From Rhizobacter sp. OV335 (GTDB lineage Bacteria; Pseudomonadota; Gammaproteobacteria; Burkholderiales; Burkholderiaceae_C), in the NCBI RefSeq assembly GCF_900142965.1, contig NZ_FRCQ01000008.1, forward strand, positions 1 through 64,000: DNA of 64,000 nucleotides, read 5' to 3'. Below the pieces are notes generated by a model. The model worked only from the letters and a program-made list of their open reading frames with translations. It searched no databases and was not told the DNA's origin. Position numbers and translations under genes: made by a program. Numbering within the stretch: position 1 is the first letter of the stretch; every line of letters starts with the position of its first letter. This document shows, piece after piece, positions 32,262-41,694 of this stretch.

Positions 32262-35200
32262 ATGGCCAAGTTCTTCATCGATCGCCCCATCTTCGCGTGG
32301 GTGATCGCGCTGTTCATCATCGTGCTCGGCGGCGTGGCGATCACGCAGCTGCCGATCTCGCAATATCCGCCGGTCGCACCGCCCTCCATCGTCGTGTCGG
32401 CCACCTACCCCGGCGCCTCGGCGCAGACGCTCGAAGACAGCGTGATCAGCGTCATCGAGCAGGAAATGAACGGCTCGCCCGGCCTGCTCTACATGGAGTC
32501 GGTCAGCCAGGCCAACGGCACCGGCTCGATCACGATCAGCTTCGAGCCCGGCACCAACCCGGACCTGGCGCAGGTCGACGTGCAGAACCGGCTGAGCCGC
32601 GCTGCGCCGCGCCTGCCCTCGGCCGTCACGCAGCAGGGCGTGCGGGTCGACAAGGCGCGCTCGAACTTCCTGCTGTTCACGATCCTCTCGTCCGACAACC
32701 CGGCCTACGACCCGATCGCACTCGGCGACTACGCGTCGCGCACCGTGCTGCCCGAGATCCAGCGCATCCCCGGCGTCGGCCAGGCCCAGCTGTTCGGCAC
32801 CGAGCGCGCGATGCGCGTCTGGATCGACCCGGCCAAGCTGGTCGGCTTCAACCTGTCGGCCACCGACGTCGCCACCGCGATCCGCACGCAGAACGCGCAG
32901 GTCTCGTCCGGCACCATCGGCGACCTGCCGAACCTGCCGGGGCAATCGATCTTCGCGACCGTGGTCGTCAACGGCCAGCTGAGCAATGTCGAGCAGTTCG
33001 GCAACATCGTGCTGCGCGCGAACGCCGACGGCTCCACCGTGCGCCTGAAGGATGTCGCCCGCATCGAACTGGGCGCGCAGACCTACGCCACCTCGGCGCG
33101 CCTGAACGGCAAGCCGTCGACCGGCATCGGCGTGCAGCTCTCGCCGAGCGGCAACGCGCTCGCCACCGCGACCGCCATCCGCAAGCGCATGGACGAGCTC
33201 GCGCGCTACTTCCCGCAGGGCGTCAAGTACAGCGTGCCGTACGACAGCTCGCGCTTCGTCAAGATCTCGATCTCGCAGGTGGTGGAGACGCTGCTCGAGG
33301 CGGTCGCGCTGGTGTTCGTCGTGATGTACCTGTTCCTGCAGAACTGGCGCTACACGGTGATCCCGACACTGGTCGTGCCGATCGCGCTGCTCGGCACCTT
33401 CGGCGCGCTGCTCGGGCTCGGCTTCTCGATCAACGTGCTGACGATGTTCGGCATGGTGCTGGTGATCGGCATCGTGGTCGACGATGCAATCGTCGTGGTC
33501 GAGAACGTCGAACGCATCATGAGCGAGGAGGGGCTGTCGCCACGCGAGGCCACCCGCAAGGCGATGGACCAGATCTCCGGCGCGATCGTCGGCGTGACGG
33601 TGGTGCTGATCTCGGTGTTCGTGCCGCTCGCGTTCTTCGCCGGCTCGATCGGCAACATCTACCGCCAGTTCTCGGCGGTGATGGTGGCGTCGATCGCGCT
33701 GTCGGCCTTCATGGCGCTGTCGCTGACGCCGGCGCTGTGCGCCACGCTGCTGAAGCCGGTCGAGGCCGGCCACCACCACGAGAAGACCGGCTTCTTCGGC
33801 TGGTTCAACCGCGGCTTCGCGCGCACCGCGAAGGGCTACGAGGGCTGGGTCGCGAAGATCCTGAAACGCGCCGGCCGCTTCCTGATCATCTATGCGGCGA
33901 TCATCGCCGCGGTGGGCTGGACCTTCTCGCGCCTGCCGGCGTCGTTCCTGCCGGCCGAGGACCAGGGCTACATCATCGTCAACGTGCAGTTGCCGCCGGG
34001 CGCCACCGTGAACCGCACGGTCGAGGTGATGCAGCAGGTCGAGGGCTACATCCTGAAGCAGCCGGAAGTGCAGAGCATGGTCGGCGTGCTGGGCTTCAGC
34101 TTCTCGGGCCAGGGCCAGAATGCCGGCCTCGCGTTCGTGACGCTGAAAGACTGGGACGAGCGCAAGGGCGCCGAGCACAAGGCGCAAGCGGTGGCCGGCC
34201 GCGCGTTCGGCGCGCTGATGGGCGTGCGCGATGCGTTCATCTTCCCGCTCAGCCCGCCGCCGATCCCCGAGCTGGGCACTTCGTCGGGCTTCGCGTTCCG
34301 GCTGCAGGACCGCGGCGGCAACGGCCACGCGGCGTTGCTCGCGGCGCGCAACCAGCTGCTGGGTCTCACGGGCCAGAGCAAGATCGTCGCGGGCGTGCGC
34401 CCCGACGGCCTCGAAGACGCGTCGCAGCTGCAGATCGACATCGACCGCGACAAGGCGAACGCGCTGGGCGTCGGCTTCGATTCGATCAACGCGACCATCT
34501 CGACCGCGCTCGGCTCGGCCTACGTCAACGACTTCCCGAACGCCGGCCGCCTGCAGCGCGTGGTGGTGCAGGCCGATGCGCCGGCGCGGATGCAGCCGGA
34601 AGACCTGCTGCGCCTGAACGCGCTGAACACGAAGGGCCAGCCGGTGCCGCTGGCGGCCTTCGCGACGACGCGCTGGATCAGCGGCCCGGTGCAGACCATC
34701 CGCTACAACGGCTACCCGACGATGCGGCTGGCGGGCGATGCCGCGCCCGGCCGCAGCACCGGCGAGGCGATGGCCGAGATGGAGCGGCTCGCGGGCCAGC
34801 TGCCGCCGGGCTTCGCGTTCGAATGGACCGGCCAGTCGCGCGAGGAGAAGCTGTCGGGCTCGACCGCGTTCATCCTGCTCGGCTTCTCGCTGCTGGCGGT
34901 GTTCCTGTGCCTCGCGGCGCTGTACGAGAGCTGGTCGATCCCGCTGTCGGTGATCCTGGTGGTGCCGCTCGGCGTGCTGGGCGTCGTGCTGGCGGCCACC
35001 TTCCGCGGCCTCGAGAACGACATCTACTTCAAGGTCGGCCTGATCACGGTGATCGGGCTGAGCGCGAAGAACGCGGTGCTGATCATCGAGTTCGCGAAAG
35101 ACCTGCACGCGCAGGGCAAGGGCGTCGTCGAATCGGTGCTGGAGGCGGCGCACCTGCGCTTCCGCCCGATCCTGATGACCTCGATGGCCTTCATCCTCGG

Positions 35201-35450
35201 CGTGCTGCCGTTGGTGGTGGCCTCGGGCGCGGGCTCGGCGAGCCAGCGCGCGATCGGCACCGGCGTGATGGGCGGCATGTTCACCGCGACGCTGCTGGCG
35301 GTGTTCTTCGTGCCGGTGTTCTTCGTCGTCGTGCGCCGCATCTTCAAGGGCAGCGAGCGGCAGCGCCGCATGTACGCCCACGAATTGAATGGCAGCCCGG
35401 CCCCTGCAGCGCCGGCGGCCGCCCCGGCGAAGGATGGTTCCCATGAGTGA
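32262..35450 (+). CDS. RND multidrug efflux permease, HAE1 family (AcrB/MexB type)
   Basis: This 1062-residue inner-membrane proton/drug antiporter has the HAE1 start MAKFFIDRPIFAWVIALFII, 12 membrane segments and two large periplasmic loops. The proton-relay residues are present: Asp407-Asp408 (GIVVDDAIVVVENVER, same numbers as AcrB) and Lys936 (GLSAKNAVLIIEFAKD). Length is slightly above AcrB owing to an Ala/Pro-rich tail. It lies 40 bases after the adaptor gene, with a weak ribosome site. It is expected to export hydrophobic drugs, dyes or aromatics. Confidence 0.95.
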   Translation: MAKFFIDRPIFAWVIALFIIVLGGVAITQLPISQYPPVAPPSIVVSATYPGASAQTLEDSVISVIEQEMNGSPGLLYMESVSQANGTGSITISFEPGTNPDLAQVDVQNRLSRAAPRLPSAVTQQGVRVDKARSNFLLFTILSSDNPAYDPIALGDYASRTVLPEIQRIPGVGQAQLFGTERAMRVWIDPAKLVGFNLSATDVATAIRTQNAQVSSGTIGDLPNLPGQSIFATVVVNGQLSNVEQFGNIVLRANADGSTVRLKDVARIELGAQTYATSARLNGKPSTGIGVQLSPSGNALATATAIRKRMDELARYFPQGVKYSVPYDSSRFVKISISQVVETLLEAVALVFVVMYLFLQNWRYTVIPTLVVPIALLGTFGALLGLGFSINVLTMFGMVLVIGIVVDDAIVVVENVERIMSEEGLSPREATRKAMDQISGAIVGVTVVLISVFVPLAFFAGSIGNIYRQFSAVMVASIALSAFMALSLTPALCATLLKPVEAGHHHEKTGFFGWFNRGFARTAKGYEGWVAKILKRAGRFLIIYAAIIAAVGWTFSRLPASFLPAEDQGYIIVNVQLPPGATVNRTVEVMQQVEGYILKQPEVQSMVGVLGFSFSGQGQNAGLAFVTLKDWDERKGAEHKAQAVAGRAFGALMGVRDAFIFPLSPPPIPELGTSSGFAFRLQDRGGNGHAALLAARNQLLGLTGQSKIVAGVRPDGLEDASQLQIDIDRDKANALGVGFDSINATISTALGSAYVNDFPNAGRLQRVVVQADAPARMQPEDLLRLNALNTKGQPVPLAAFATTRWISGPVQTIRYNGYPTMRLAGDAAPGRSTGEAMAEMERLAGQLPPGFAFEWTGQSREEKLSGSTAFILLGFSLLAVFLCLAALYESWSIPLSVILVVPLGVLGVVLAATFRGLENDIYFKVGLITVIGLSAKNAVLIIEFAKDLHAQGKGVVESVLEAAHLRFRPILMTSMAFILGVLPLVVASGAGSASQRAIGTGVMGGMFTATLLAVFFVPVFFVVVRRIFKGSERQRRMYAHELNGSPAPAAPAAAPAKDGSHE

Positions 35451-36867
35451 TTTCCGAAGCACCCGGCTGCTGCGCGGCCCGGCCCCTGCCCTGGCCCTGC
35501 TCGCGAGCGCACTGCTCGCGGCCGGCTGCACGATGATCCCGACCTATGAGCGCCCGCCGGCGCCGGTGCCCGGCTCGTTCGCCGGCGAGGCGACCACCGC
35601 GCGCCCCGGTCCGAAGGCGAGCGACATCGAATGGCAGAGCTACTTCGCCGACGAGCGCCTGAAGCGGCTGATCGACCTCTCGCTGAAGAACAACCGCGAC
35701 CTGCGCGTCGCGGTGCTCAACATCGAGCAGGTGCGCGCGGCCTACCAGATCAAGCGCGCCGACGAATGGCCGACGATCAATGCGGCCGCGAGCGGCCTGC
35801 GCCAGACCGCCGGGCCCGACACGATCACCAGCACCTACAGCGTGGGCCTCGCGGTCTCGTCGTACGAACTCGACCTGTTCGGCCGGGTGCGCAGCCTGAG
35901 CCAGGCGGCACTCGCGCAGTACCTGGCGACCGAAGAGACGCGCAAGGCGGTGCAGATCAGCCTGATCGCGTCGGTCGCGAATGCGTACTTCAACCTGCTG
36001 GCCGACGACGAACTGCTCGACGTGACGAAGCAGACGCTGAAGACGCGCGAGGATTCGCAGAAGCTCACGCGGCTGAAGTTCGACAACGGCGCGAGTTCCG
36101 AACTCGACCTGCGGCAGGCCGAATCGCTGCTGGAGGCGGCCCGCGTGTCGCTCGCGCAGCTGACGCGCCAGCGCATGCTGGACGAGAACGCGCTGGTGCT
36201 GCTGCTCGGGCAGGCGGTGCCGGAAGACCTGCCGGCCGGCGTGTCGCTGGTGGCCGACCAGGTGCTGCCGGAGGTGCCGGCCGGGCTGCCGTCGGACCTG
36301 CTGAACCGCCGGCCCGACGTGCGCGCGGCCGAGCAGCAGTTGATCGCGGCCAACGCCAACATCGGCGCGGCGCGTGCGGCGTTCTTCCCGCGCATCACGC
36401 TGACCGGGCTGGTCGGCTCGGTGAGCAGCGACCTGTCGGGCCTGTTCAAGAGCGGCTCGTTCGGCTGGAGCTTCCAGCCGCAGGCCACGCTGCCGATCTT
36501 CGACGCCGGCCGCAACAAGGCCAACCTGGACAGCGTGAAGGTCGGTCGCGAGATCGCGCTGGCGCAGTACGAGAAGGCGATCCAGACCGCGTTCCGCGAG
36601 GTCTCGGATTCGCTGGCCGGTCGCGCGACGCTCGGCGAGCAGGCGCGTGCGCAACGCGCGCAGGCCGATGCCGAGCAGGCACGCTACCGGCTGGCCGACC
36701 TGCGCTACCGCAACGGCGCGGCCAGCTACCTCGACGTGCTGGATGCGCAGCGCTCGCTGTTCACCGCGCAGCAGGCGGTGGTGCAGGTGCAGGCGCAGCA
36801 GGCGCAGAACCTGGTGACGCTGTACAAGGCGCTGGGGGGTGGGTGGAAGGACGCGGCGGCGAATTGA
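35443..36867 (+). CDS. RND efflux outer-membrane channel lipoprotein (OprM/NodT type)
   Basis: This 474-residue protein of the OprM/TolC-like family has lipobox LAAGC (Cys29) and the family blocks VRAAYQIKRADEWPTINAAA, SYELDLFGRVRSLS and NRRPDVRAAEQQLIAANANI. It has two OEP repeats forming the alpha-helical channel. Its ATG lies inside the end of the permease gene (8-base overlap), so translation is coupled. Last gene of the operon; a strong hairpin follows two bases after the stop. Confidence 0.94.
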   Translation: MSDFRSTRLLRGPAPALALLASALLAAGCTMIPTYERPPAPVPGSFAGEATTARPGPKASDIEWQSYFADERLKRLIDLSLKNNRDLRVAVLNIEQVRAAYQIKRADEWPTINAAASGLRQTAGPDTITSTYSVGLAVSSYELDLFGRVRSLSQAALAQYLATEETRKAVQISLIASVANAYFNLLADDELLDVTKQTLKTREDSQKLTRLKFDNGASSELDLRQAESLLEAARVSLAQLTRQRMLDENALVLLLGQAVPEDLPAGVSLVADQVLPEVPAGLPSDLLNRRPDVRAAEQQLIAANANIGAARAAFFPRITLTGLVGSVSSDLSGLFKSGSFGWSFQPQATLPIFDAGRNKANLDSVKVGREIALAQYEKAIQTAFREVSDSLAGRATLGEQARAQRAQADAEQARYRLADLRYRNGAASYLDVLDAQRSLFTAQQAVVQVQAQQAQNLVTLYKALGGGWKDAAAN

Positions 36868-36868
36868 G

Positions 36869-36915
36869 CAAAGGCGCGGGCGGGGAGGCTGTGGCTCGCC
36901 GCCCGCGCCTTTGTT
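36869..36915 (+). terminator. Terminator of the RND efflux operon
   Basis: CAAAGGCGCGGGCGG (36869-36883) pairs perfectly over 15 bases with CCGCCCGCGCCTTTG (36899-36913), around a 15-base loop, with TTTGTT at the 3' side. The A-rich 5' foot suggests it can work in both directions and also for the convergent gene at 36997. Confidence 0.8.
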
Positions 36916-36996
36916 CACCGCCCTGCCTTTGGGAAGGTGACAAGCGAACAAGTGAAGGTTGATCCATGGAGCTCTCAGCGCCATCGAGCAATGCCC

Positions 36997-37938
36997 TCAC
37001 TGCCGTGCAGCCAGGGCATCCCGGTCGTGATCGCCATCCTTGATCGCCGTCGCCTGCGACCACACCACCTGCCAGCGACCGTCGATGCGTTCGTACGTAT
37101 CGATGTGCCAGCACCGGAACGGCGCGTCTGCATCGAACGCCAGCGTGGCCTGGTAGCGCAGCACCGCGCTGTCGGCGTGCAGGCGGACATCGATCGCACC
37201 CGGCTCCCAGCGCAGGTAGCGAAGGTCGCCACGCTCGATCTTGCCGAGGTACTCGTCGCGGGTGAACGCGCGGCCGGCCGGCGTGACGAGCTGGAACTGC
37301 GGTGCATGCAGGCGCCGGGCGAGTGGCATGTCGCCGTCGACCAGCGCGCGCAGCCGCGAACGCTCGATCTCGCGGAGGTCTTCAGCGCGGCGCTCGTCGG
37401 CCAAGCAGACACCCTCGCTTCCGACCGGCGGATAGGCATGCAGACCATCGAAATCCGCCTTGCCGATCGGCACGCCCCGGCTGCGCAGGATCGCGTACGC
37501 GGTCGTCAGGTGGAAGAAGAAGTTCGGCAACGCGTAATGCTGCAGGAACTCGGTGGCCGGCAGGCGCACCAGCGCATCGCCGGCCCGGCTCTCGAGCGTG
37601 CGTTGCTCTGCATCCTCGAAAGCCGCAGGCGGCAGCTCGCGCAGCATCGCTGACACGCGGTCGATCACGGTACGCAGCCCGTCGAAGCCAGGCTCGGGCG
37701 CACCCGCCGACGGCACCGGCAACCCGGCAAGCGGATGGCAGGTCCGCAACGCGAAGTTCGCCGCGATGACGACCTGCGTCGCGAACGGGTTCATGTCGTC
37801 GGCGAGCCGCGCACCGAGCAGGGCTTCGGCGTCCGCCGCCGGCAGGCGGCTCTGCGTCAGATCGAGCCAGCCGCGCAGCCGCTCCAGGTAGCGCAGGAAG
37901 ACAGGCACCGAGGCCTGCCACAGCATGGGTGGGTTCAT
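36997..37938 (-). CDS. DUF1993-DUF4440 (SnoaL-like) fusion protein
   Basis: This 313-residue cytoplasmic protein has an N-terminal DUF1993 domain (1-178: VPVFLRYLERLRGWLDLTQS, ADDMNPFATQVVIAANFALR and ALPNFFFHLTTAYAILRSRG), typical of a DinB-like four-helix family. The C-terminal 115 residues form a DUF4440/SnoaL-like alpha+beta barrel (RALVDGDMPLARRLHAPQFQ, then IDGRWQVVWSQATAI). Each domain usually occurs alone. The start may be at 37938 or 37926. It is divergent from the iron-binding protein at 37960 with almost no gap. Confidence 0.78.
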   Translation of the reverse strand: MNPPMLWQASVPVFLRYLERLRGWLDLTQSRLPAADAEALLGARLADDMNPFATQVVIAANFALRTCHPLAGLPVPSAGAPEPGFDGLRTVIDRVSAMLRELPPAAFEDAEQRTLESRAGDALVRLPATEFLQHYALPNFFFHLTTAYAILRSRGVPIGKADFDGLHAYPPVGSEGVCLADERRAEDLREIERSRLRALVDGDMPLARRLHAPQFQLVTPAGRAFTRDEYLGKIERGDLRYLRWEPGAIDVRLHADSAVLRYQATLAFDADAPFRCWHIDTYERIDGRWQVVWSQATAIKDGDHDRDALAARQ

Positions 37939-37959
37939 CGCGCAAGCCTAGCAGCCGCA

Positions 37960-40011
37960 ATGCACCCGCAGCCCTTGCATCGCGCCGCCCTCCCCGGCAT
38001 GCTGCCGGCCATGACCCCCGCCTCCCACCGCGCCCAGCTCGTGGGCATGCTCGCCGAAGCCGCCGAGATCGAGCATTGCCTGATGTGCACCTACCTCTAT
38101 GCGGCGTTCTCGCTGAAGCAGAACGCCGACGAGGGACTCGAACCCGACGAACTCGCCGCCGTGCAGCGCTGGCGGCGCGAGATCATCGCGATCGCCACCG
38201 ACGAGATGCTGCACCTGGTGCTGGCCAACAACATCGCGGTGGCGATCGGCGCCCGGCCGCACTACCGGCGCTTCAACTTCCCGATCGCGCCGGGGCTGTT
38301 CCCGGCCGACATCGCGGTCGAACTCGCGCCCTTCGACGAGGCCACGCTCGACCACTTCGTCTACCTCGAGCGGCCGGCCGATGTCGCCGAGCGCGACGGC
38401 CGCCACTACGAGAAGACCAGCTACCACCGCCGGGCCGTCGCCGGCCGGCTGTCGATGTTGCCGGACGACTACACCACCGTCGGCGAGCTGTACGAATCGA
38501 TCGCCGAGAGCTGCGAGCTGCTGGTGCAGCACAGCGGCGAGGCGAAGCTGTTCATCGGGCCCCGCGCGGCACAGCTGGCCCTGCAGGATTTCCGGCTGCC
38601 CGGGCTGATGACCGTCGGCACGCTGGCCGAGGCGCGCCAGGCCGTCGAGTTCATCGTGCAGCAGGGCGAGGGCTCGCGCGAGAACAAGAGCGGCTCGCAC
38701 TACGCGCGCTTCTGCGCGATCCGCAGCGAATGGCAGGGCCTGAAGGCGCGCCGCCCGGCGTTCGAGCCGGCCCGGCCCGCGGCGCGCAACCCGGTGATGC
38801 GCAACCCGGTGGTCGCCGGGCTGCGGGTGCACGTCACCGCCGAGCCGGCCGCCGCGCTGCTGGACGTCGCCAACGTCTGCTACGAGCTGATGCTGCGCCT
38901 GCTGTCGGCGCTCGCCGACGTGACGCCGCGCTCCGAGACCGCCACCGCACGCCGCCGCGAGATGGCCGACCAGACCCTCGCGCTGATGCACATGCTGGGC
39001 GACATGGGCAGCGCGCTGTCGGCGATGCCGGCGAGCGACAAGCACCCGGGCGTCAACGCCGGGATGACCTTCACCGCGTCGCGCACCGTGCTGACCTACC
39101 TGTCGGTCGAGACCGCGACGCTGGTGCTCGCCGAGCGCTGCGGCTGCGTCGCCGACCGGCTGGAGACCCTGGCCGCCCAACCCGGCGCGCTGCCGTCGCT
39201 CGCGCGGCACGCGCAGGCGATGCGGCGCTTCTCGAACTACTGGTCGGCCGACCATGACCGGCATTGGCCGGTGATCACCGGCCAGGCCGCAGCGCCGGTC
39301 GCACCGGTACCGGTCGCGGCAGCACCGGTCGCGCCGGCCGCTGCCCGCCCCACCCCGAAGCCGCCCGACGAAGCCCGCGGCCGCGACGTGCTGCTGCGCT
39401 TCGACACGCAGCGCTGCATCCATTCGCGCCACTGCGTGCTCGGCGAGCCGGCGGTGTTCCTCGCCAACACGCCGGGCGACTGGCTGTACCCCGACCAGGC
39501 GACGCCCGAGCGCATCGCGATCGTCGCGCACAGCTGCCCGTCGGGCGCGATCACCTACCAGCGCCTCGATGGCGGCCCCGACGAGGCGCCGCCGCTGGTC
39601 AACGTCGCCCGCCTGCGCGAGAACGGGCCGTTGGCCTTCCATGCCGACCTGCAACTGTCGGCCGTGCAGCCCAATGGCGGTTCGCGCCTGCGCGCCACGC
39701 TGTGCCGCTGCGGGCAATCGGCCAACAAGCCCTACTGCGACGGTTCGCACAACGCGGCCGGCTTCAAGGCGTCCGGCGAGCCCGCGACGCGCGAATCGCA
39801 ACCGCTCGCGCTGCGCGGCGGTGCGCTGCGCGTCGACCCGCTGCGCAACGGGCCGCTCGAAGTCAGCGGCAACCTGGAGCTGTGCGCCGGCACCGGCCGC
39901 ACCGTCGACCGGCTGACCAGCACGCGGCTGTGCCGCTGCGGCCAGTCGCAGAACAAGCCGTTCTGCGACAACTCGCACGCGGTGGTCGGCTTCGTGGCCG
40001 ACGGCGTCTGA
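37960..40011 (+). CDS. Ferritin-like / divergent ferredoxin / double CDGSH iron-sulfur fusion protein
   Basis: This protein of up to 683 residues has a ferritin-like domain at the N-terminus (about 18-250, EAAEIEHCLMCTYLYAAF, ATDEMLHLVLANNIAVA; the glutamates and histidines match the iron-binding pattern of VioB-like domains). A helical middle follows, then a Fer4_19-type divergent ferredoxin (about 480-545, CIHSRHCVLGEPAVF and VAHSCPSGAI). Two CDGSH motifs finish it: CRCGQSANKPYCDGSH near 581 and CRCGQSQNKPFCDNSH near 657. The start may be 37960, 37999 or 38011; later starts leave room for a promoter. It probably handles iron or electrons; the actual role is unknown. Confidence 0.82.
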   Translation: MHPQPLHRAALPGMLPAMTPASHRAQLVGMLAEAAEIEHCLMCTYLYAAFSLKQNADEGLEPDELAAVQRWRREIIAIATDEMLHLVLANNIAVAIGARPHYRRFNFPIAPGLFPADIAVELAPFDEATLDHFVYLERPADVAERDGRHYEKTSYHRRAVAGRLSMLPDDYTTVGELYESIAESCELLVQHSGEAKLFIGPRAAQLALQDFRLPGLMTVGTLAEARQAVEFIVQQGEGSRENKSGSHYARFCAIRSEWQGLKARRPAFEPARPAARNPVMRNPVVAGLRVHVTAEPAAALLDVANVCYELMLRLLSALADVTPRSETATARRREMADQTLALMHMLGDMGSALSAMPASDKHPGVNAGMTFTASRTVLTYLSVETATLVLAERCGCVADRLETLAAQPGALPSLARHAQAMRRFSNYWSADHDRHWPVITGQAAAPVAPVPVAAAPVAPAAARPTPKPPDEARGRDVLLRFDTQRCIHSRHCVLGEPAVFLANTPGDWLYPDQATPERIAIVAHSCPSGAITYQRLDGGPDEAPPLVNVARLRENGPLAFHADLQLSAVQPNGGSRLRATLCRCGQSANKPYCDGSHNAAGFKASGEPATRESQPLALRGGALRVDPLRNGPLEVSGNLELCAGTGRTVDRLTSTRLCRCGQSQNKPFCDNSHAVVGFVADGV

Positions 40012-40031
40012 CGACCGCGGACGACCGCACA

Positions 40032-41060
40032 GTGGCGTTCCAGAACAACTACGCGGGCTTCGAACCGAAGAGCCTGGCCGACGTGCTGCGCTGGCGCTGG
40101 GCTGCCCACCGCAACGGCGTGCCGCGGCCACCGCGCGGGCCGATCCCGTGCCTGGCGCCGGACCTCGCGTTCCTGCAGGGCAATGCGCGCGCCGGTGCGG
40201 CGATGCAGCCCGCCGTCACCTGGATCGGCCATGCGACGGTGCTGGCCCAGCTGGGCGGGCTCAACGTCCTCACCGACCCGGTGTTCTCCGAGCGCGCGTC
40301 GCCGGTGTCGTTCGCCGGCCCGAAGCGGCACCTGCCGCCCGGCGTCGCGCTGAACGACCTGCCGCACATCGACCTCGTGCTGGCCTCGCACAACCACTAC
40401 GACCACCTCGACGGCGCATCGGTCGACGCGCTGCAGCGCCAGCCGGGCGGCCCGCCGCTGTTCATCGTGCCGCTGGGCGTGAAGGCCTGGCTGGCCGAGC
40501 GCGGCATCGCGAACGCGGTCGAGCTCGACTGGTGGACCTCGCACACCGTGCCGTCGCCGTCCGGCCCGGTCGAGGTGATGCTGGTGCCGGCCCAGCACTG
40601 GTCGGGCCGCGGCCTCGCCGACCGCATGAAGACGCTGTGGGGCGGCTTCGCGGTGTTCGCGCCCGACTGCCACCTGTTCTACGCCGGCGACACCGCCTAC
40701 TCGCGCGACTTCATCGACATCCAGGCGCGCTTCGCCGGGCGGCAGTCGGCGGCGAACGGCGGCGGCTTCGACATCGCGCTGCTGCCGATCGGCGCCTACG
40801 AGCCGCGCTGGTTCATGGCGCCGCAGCATGTCGACGTCGAGGAAGCGATCCGCATCCACCGCGACCTGCGCGCCAAGCGCTCGCTCGGCGTGCACTGGGG
40901 CACCTTCCAGCTGTCGGACGAAGCGCTCGACGACCCGCCGCACGCGCTCGTGGAGCAGCGCCGGCTGCAGGCGCTGCCCGACGGTGAATTCTTCGTGCTC
41001 GCGATCGGCGAGACGCGACAATTCCCGGCTCGCCGGCCCACGCCGGGTGGATCCGGCTGA
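40032..41060 (+). CDS. NAPE-PLD-like metallo-beta-lactamase-fold hydrolase
   Basis: This 342-residue cytoplasmic metal-dependent hydrolase resembles the RomA/UlaG/NAPE-PLD group. Motifs seen: WIGHATVLAQLGGLNVLTDP, ASHNHYDHLDGASV (zinc ligands), VPAQHWSGRG, FYAGDTAYSRDF and GVHWGTFQLSDE. Substrate is not known; in this group it can be a phosphodiester or lactone. The GTG at 40032 is the only start before the conserved N-terminus (no in-frame ATG). It lies 20 bases after the CDGSH gene, so it is probably in the same transcript. Confidence 0.85.
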   Translation: MAFQNNYAGFEPKSLADVLRWRWAAHRNGVPRPPRGPIPCLAPDLAFLQGNARAGAAMQPAVTWIGHATVLAQLGGLNVLTDPVFSERASPVSFAGPKRHLPPGVALNDLPHIDLVLASHNHYDHLDGASVDALQRQPGGPPLFIVPLGVKAWLAERGIANAVELDWWTSHTVPSPSGPVEVMLVPAQHWSGRGLADRMKTLWGGFAVFAPDCHLFYAGDTAYSRDFIDIQARFAGRQSAANGGGFDIALLPIGAYEPRWFMAPQHVDVEEAIRIHRDLRAKRSLGVHWGTFQLSDEALDDPPHALVEQRRLQALPDGEFFVLAIGETRQFPARRPTPGGSG

Positions 41061-41078
41061 ACCTGCGGAGGACACGCC

Positions 41079-41609
41079 ATGTGGATGACCATCGCCCTCG
41101 TCGTCGTGCTGTTGATCGCTGCAGTGCTGCTGTTCGCGACGACGCGGCCCGGCACCTTCCGCGTCGAGCGATCGCTCGCGATCAAGGCCCCGCCGGACCG
41201 GATCTTCCCGCTGCTCGATGATTTCCACCGCTGGCCCGAGTGGTCGCCGTGGGAGAAGCTCGACCCCGCGATGCTGCGCACGCACAGCGGCGCGGCACGT
41301 GGTGTCGGCGCGGTCTACGAATGGCGCGGCAACGCAAAGGTGGGCCAGGGCCGCATGGAGATCATGCAGAGCACGCCGGCCTCGGCGCTCGCGATCAAGC
41401 TCGATTTCATCAAGCCGTTCGAAGGCCACAACGTCGCCGAGTTCACGCTGAAGCCGCAGGACGACGCGACGCTGGTGCACTGGGCGATGCACGGCCCGAC
41501 CCCATACGTGTCGAAGCTGATGGGGCTGTTCCTGAGCATGGACACGCTGATCGGGCGCGATTTCGAGGCCGGGCTCGCGAACCTGAAGGCGGCGGTGGAG
41601 AAGGCGTAA
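41079..41609 (+). CDS. SRPBCC family protein (START-like, polyketide-cyclase type)
   Basis: This 176-residue protein has an N-terminal membrane anchor (IALVVVLLIAAVLLFATT), then an SRPBCC helix-grip domain (about 30-170, SLAIKAPPDRIFPLLDDFHR, WPEWSPWEKLDP). The family binds hydrophobic ligands in a deep pocket; no catalytic residue can be assigned. A GGAGGA ribosome site precedes the ATG. It follows the hydrolase gene by 18 bases and is likely co-transcribed. Confidence 0.85.
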   Translation: MWMTIALVVVLLIAAVLLFATTRPGTFRVERSLAIKAPPDRIFPLLDDFHRWPEWSPWEKLDPAMLRTHSGAARGVGAVYEWRGNAKVGQGRMEIMQSTPASALAIKLDFIKPFEGHNVAEFTLKPQDDATLVHWAMHGPTPYVSKLMGLFLSMDTLIGRDFEAGLANLKAAVEKA

Positions 41610-41694
41610 CCATTGAATCAATTGGCGCCGGTGGATGACACGGCGTCGATACACGGGCCCCGCATCCTGACGCCTCCGATCCGCTGGAGAAGTC

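Noticed and set aside
32070-35531. Very long open frame on the minus strand over the RND permease
   Set aside because: It mirrors the codon bias of the high-GC permease gene; the translation is Arg/His/Asp-rich low complexity without any domain.
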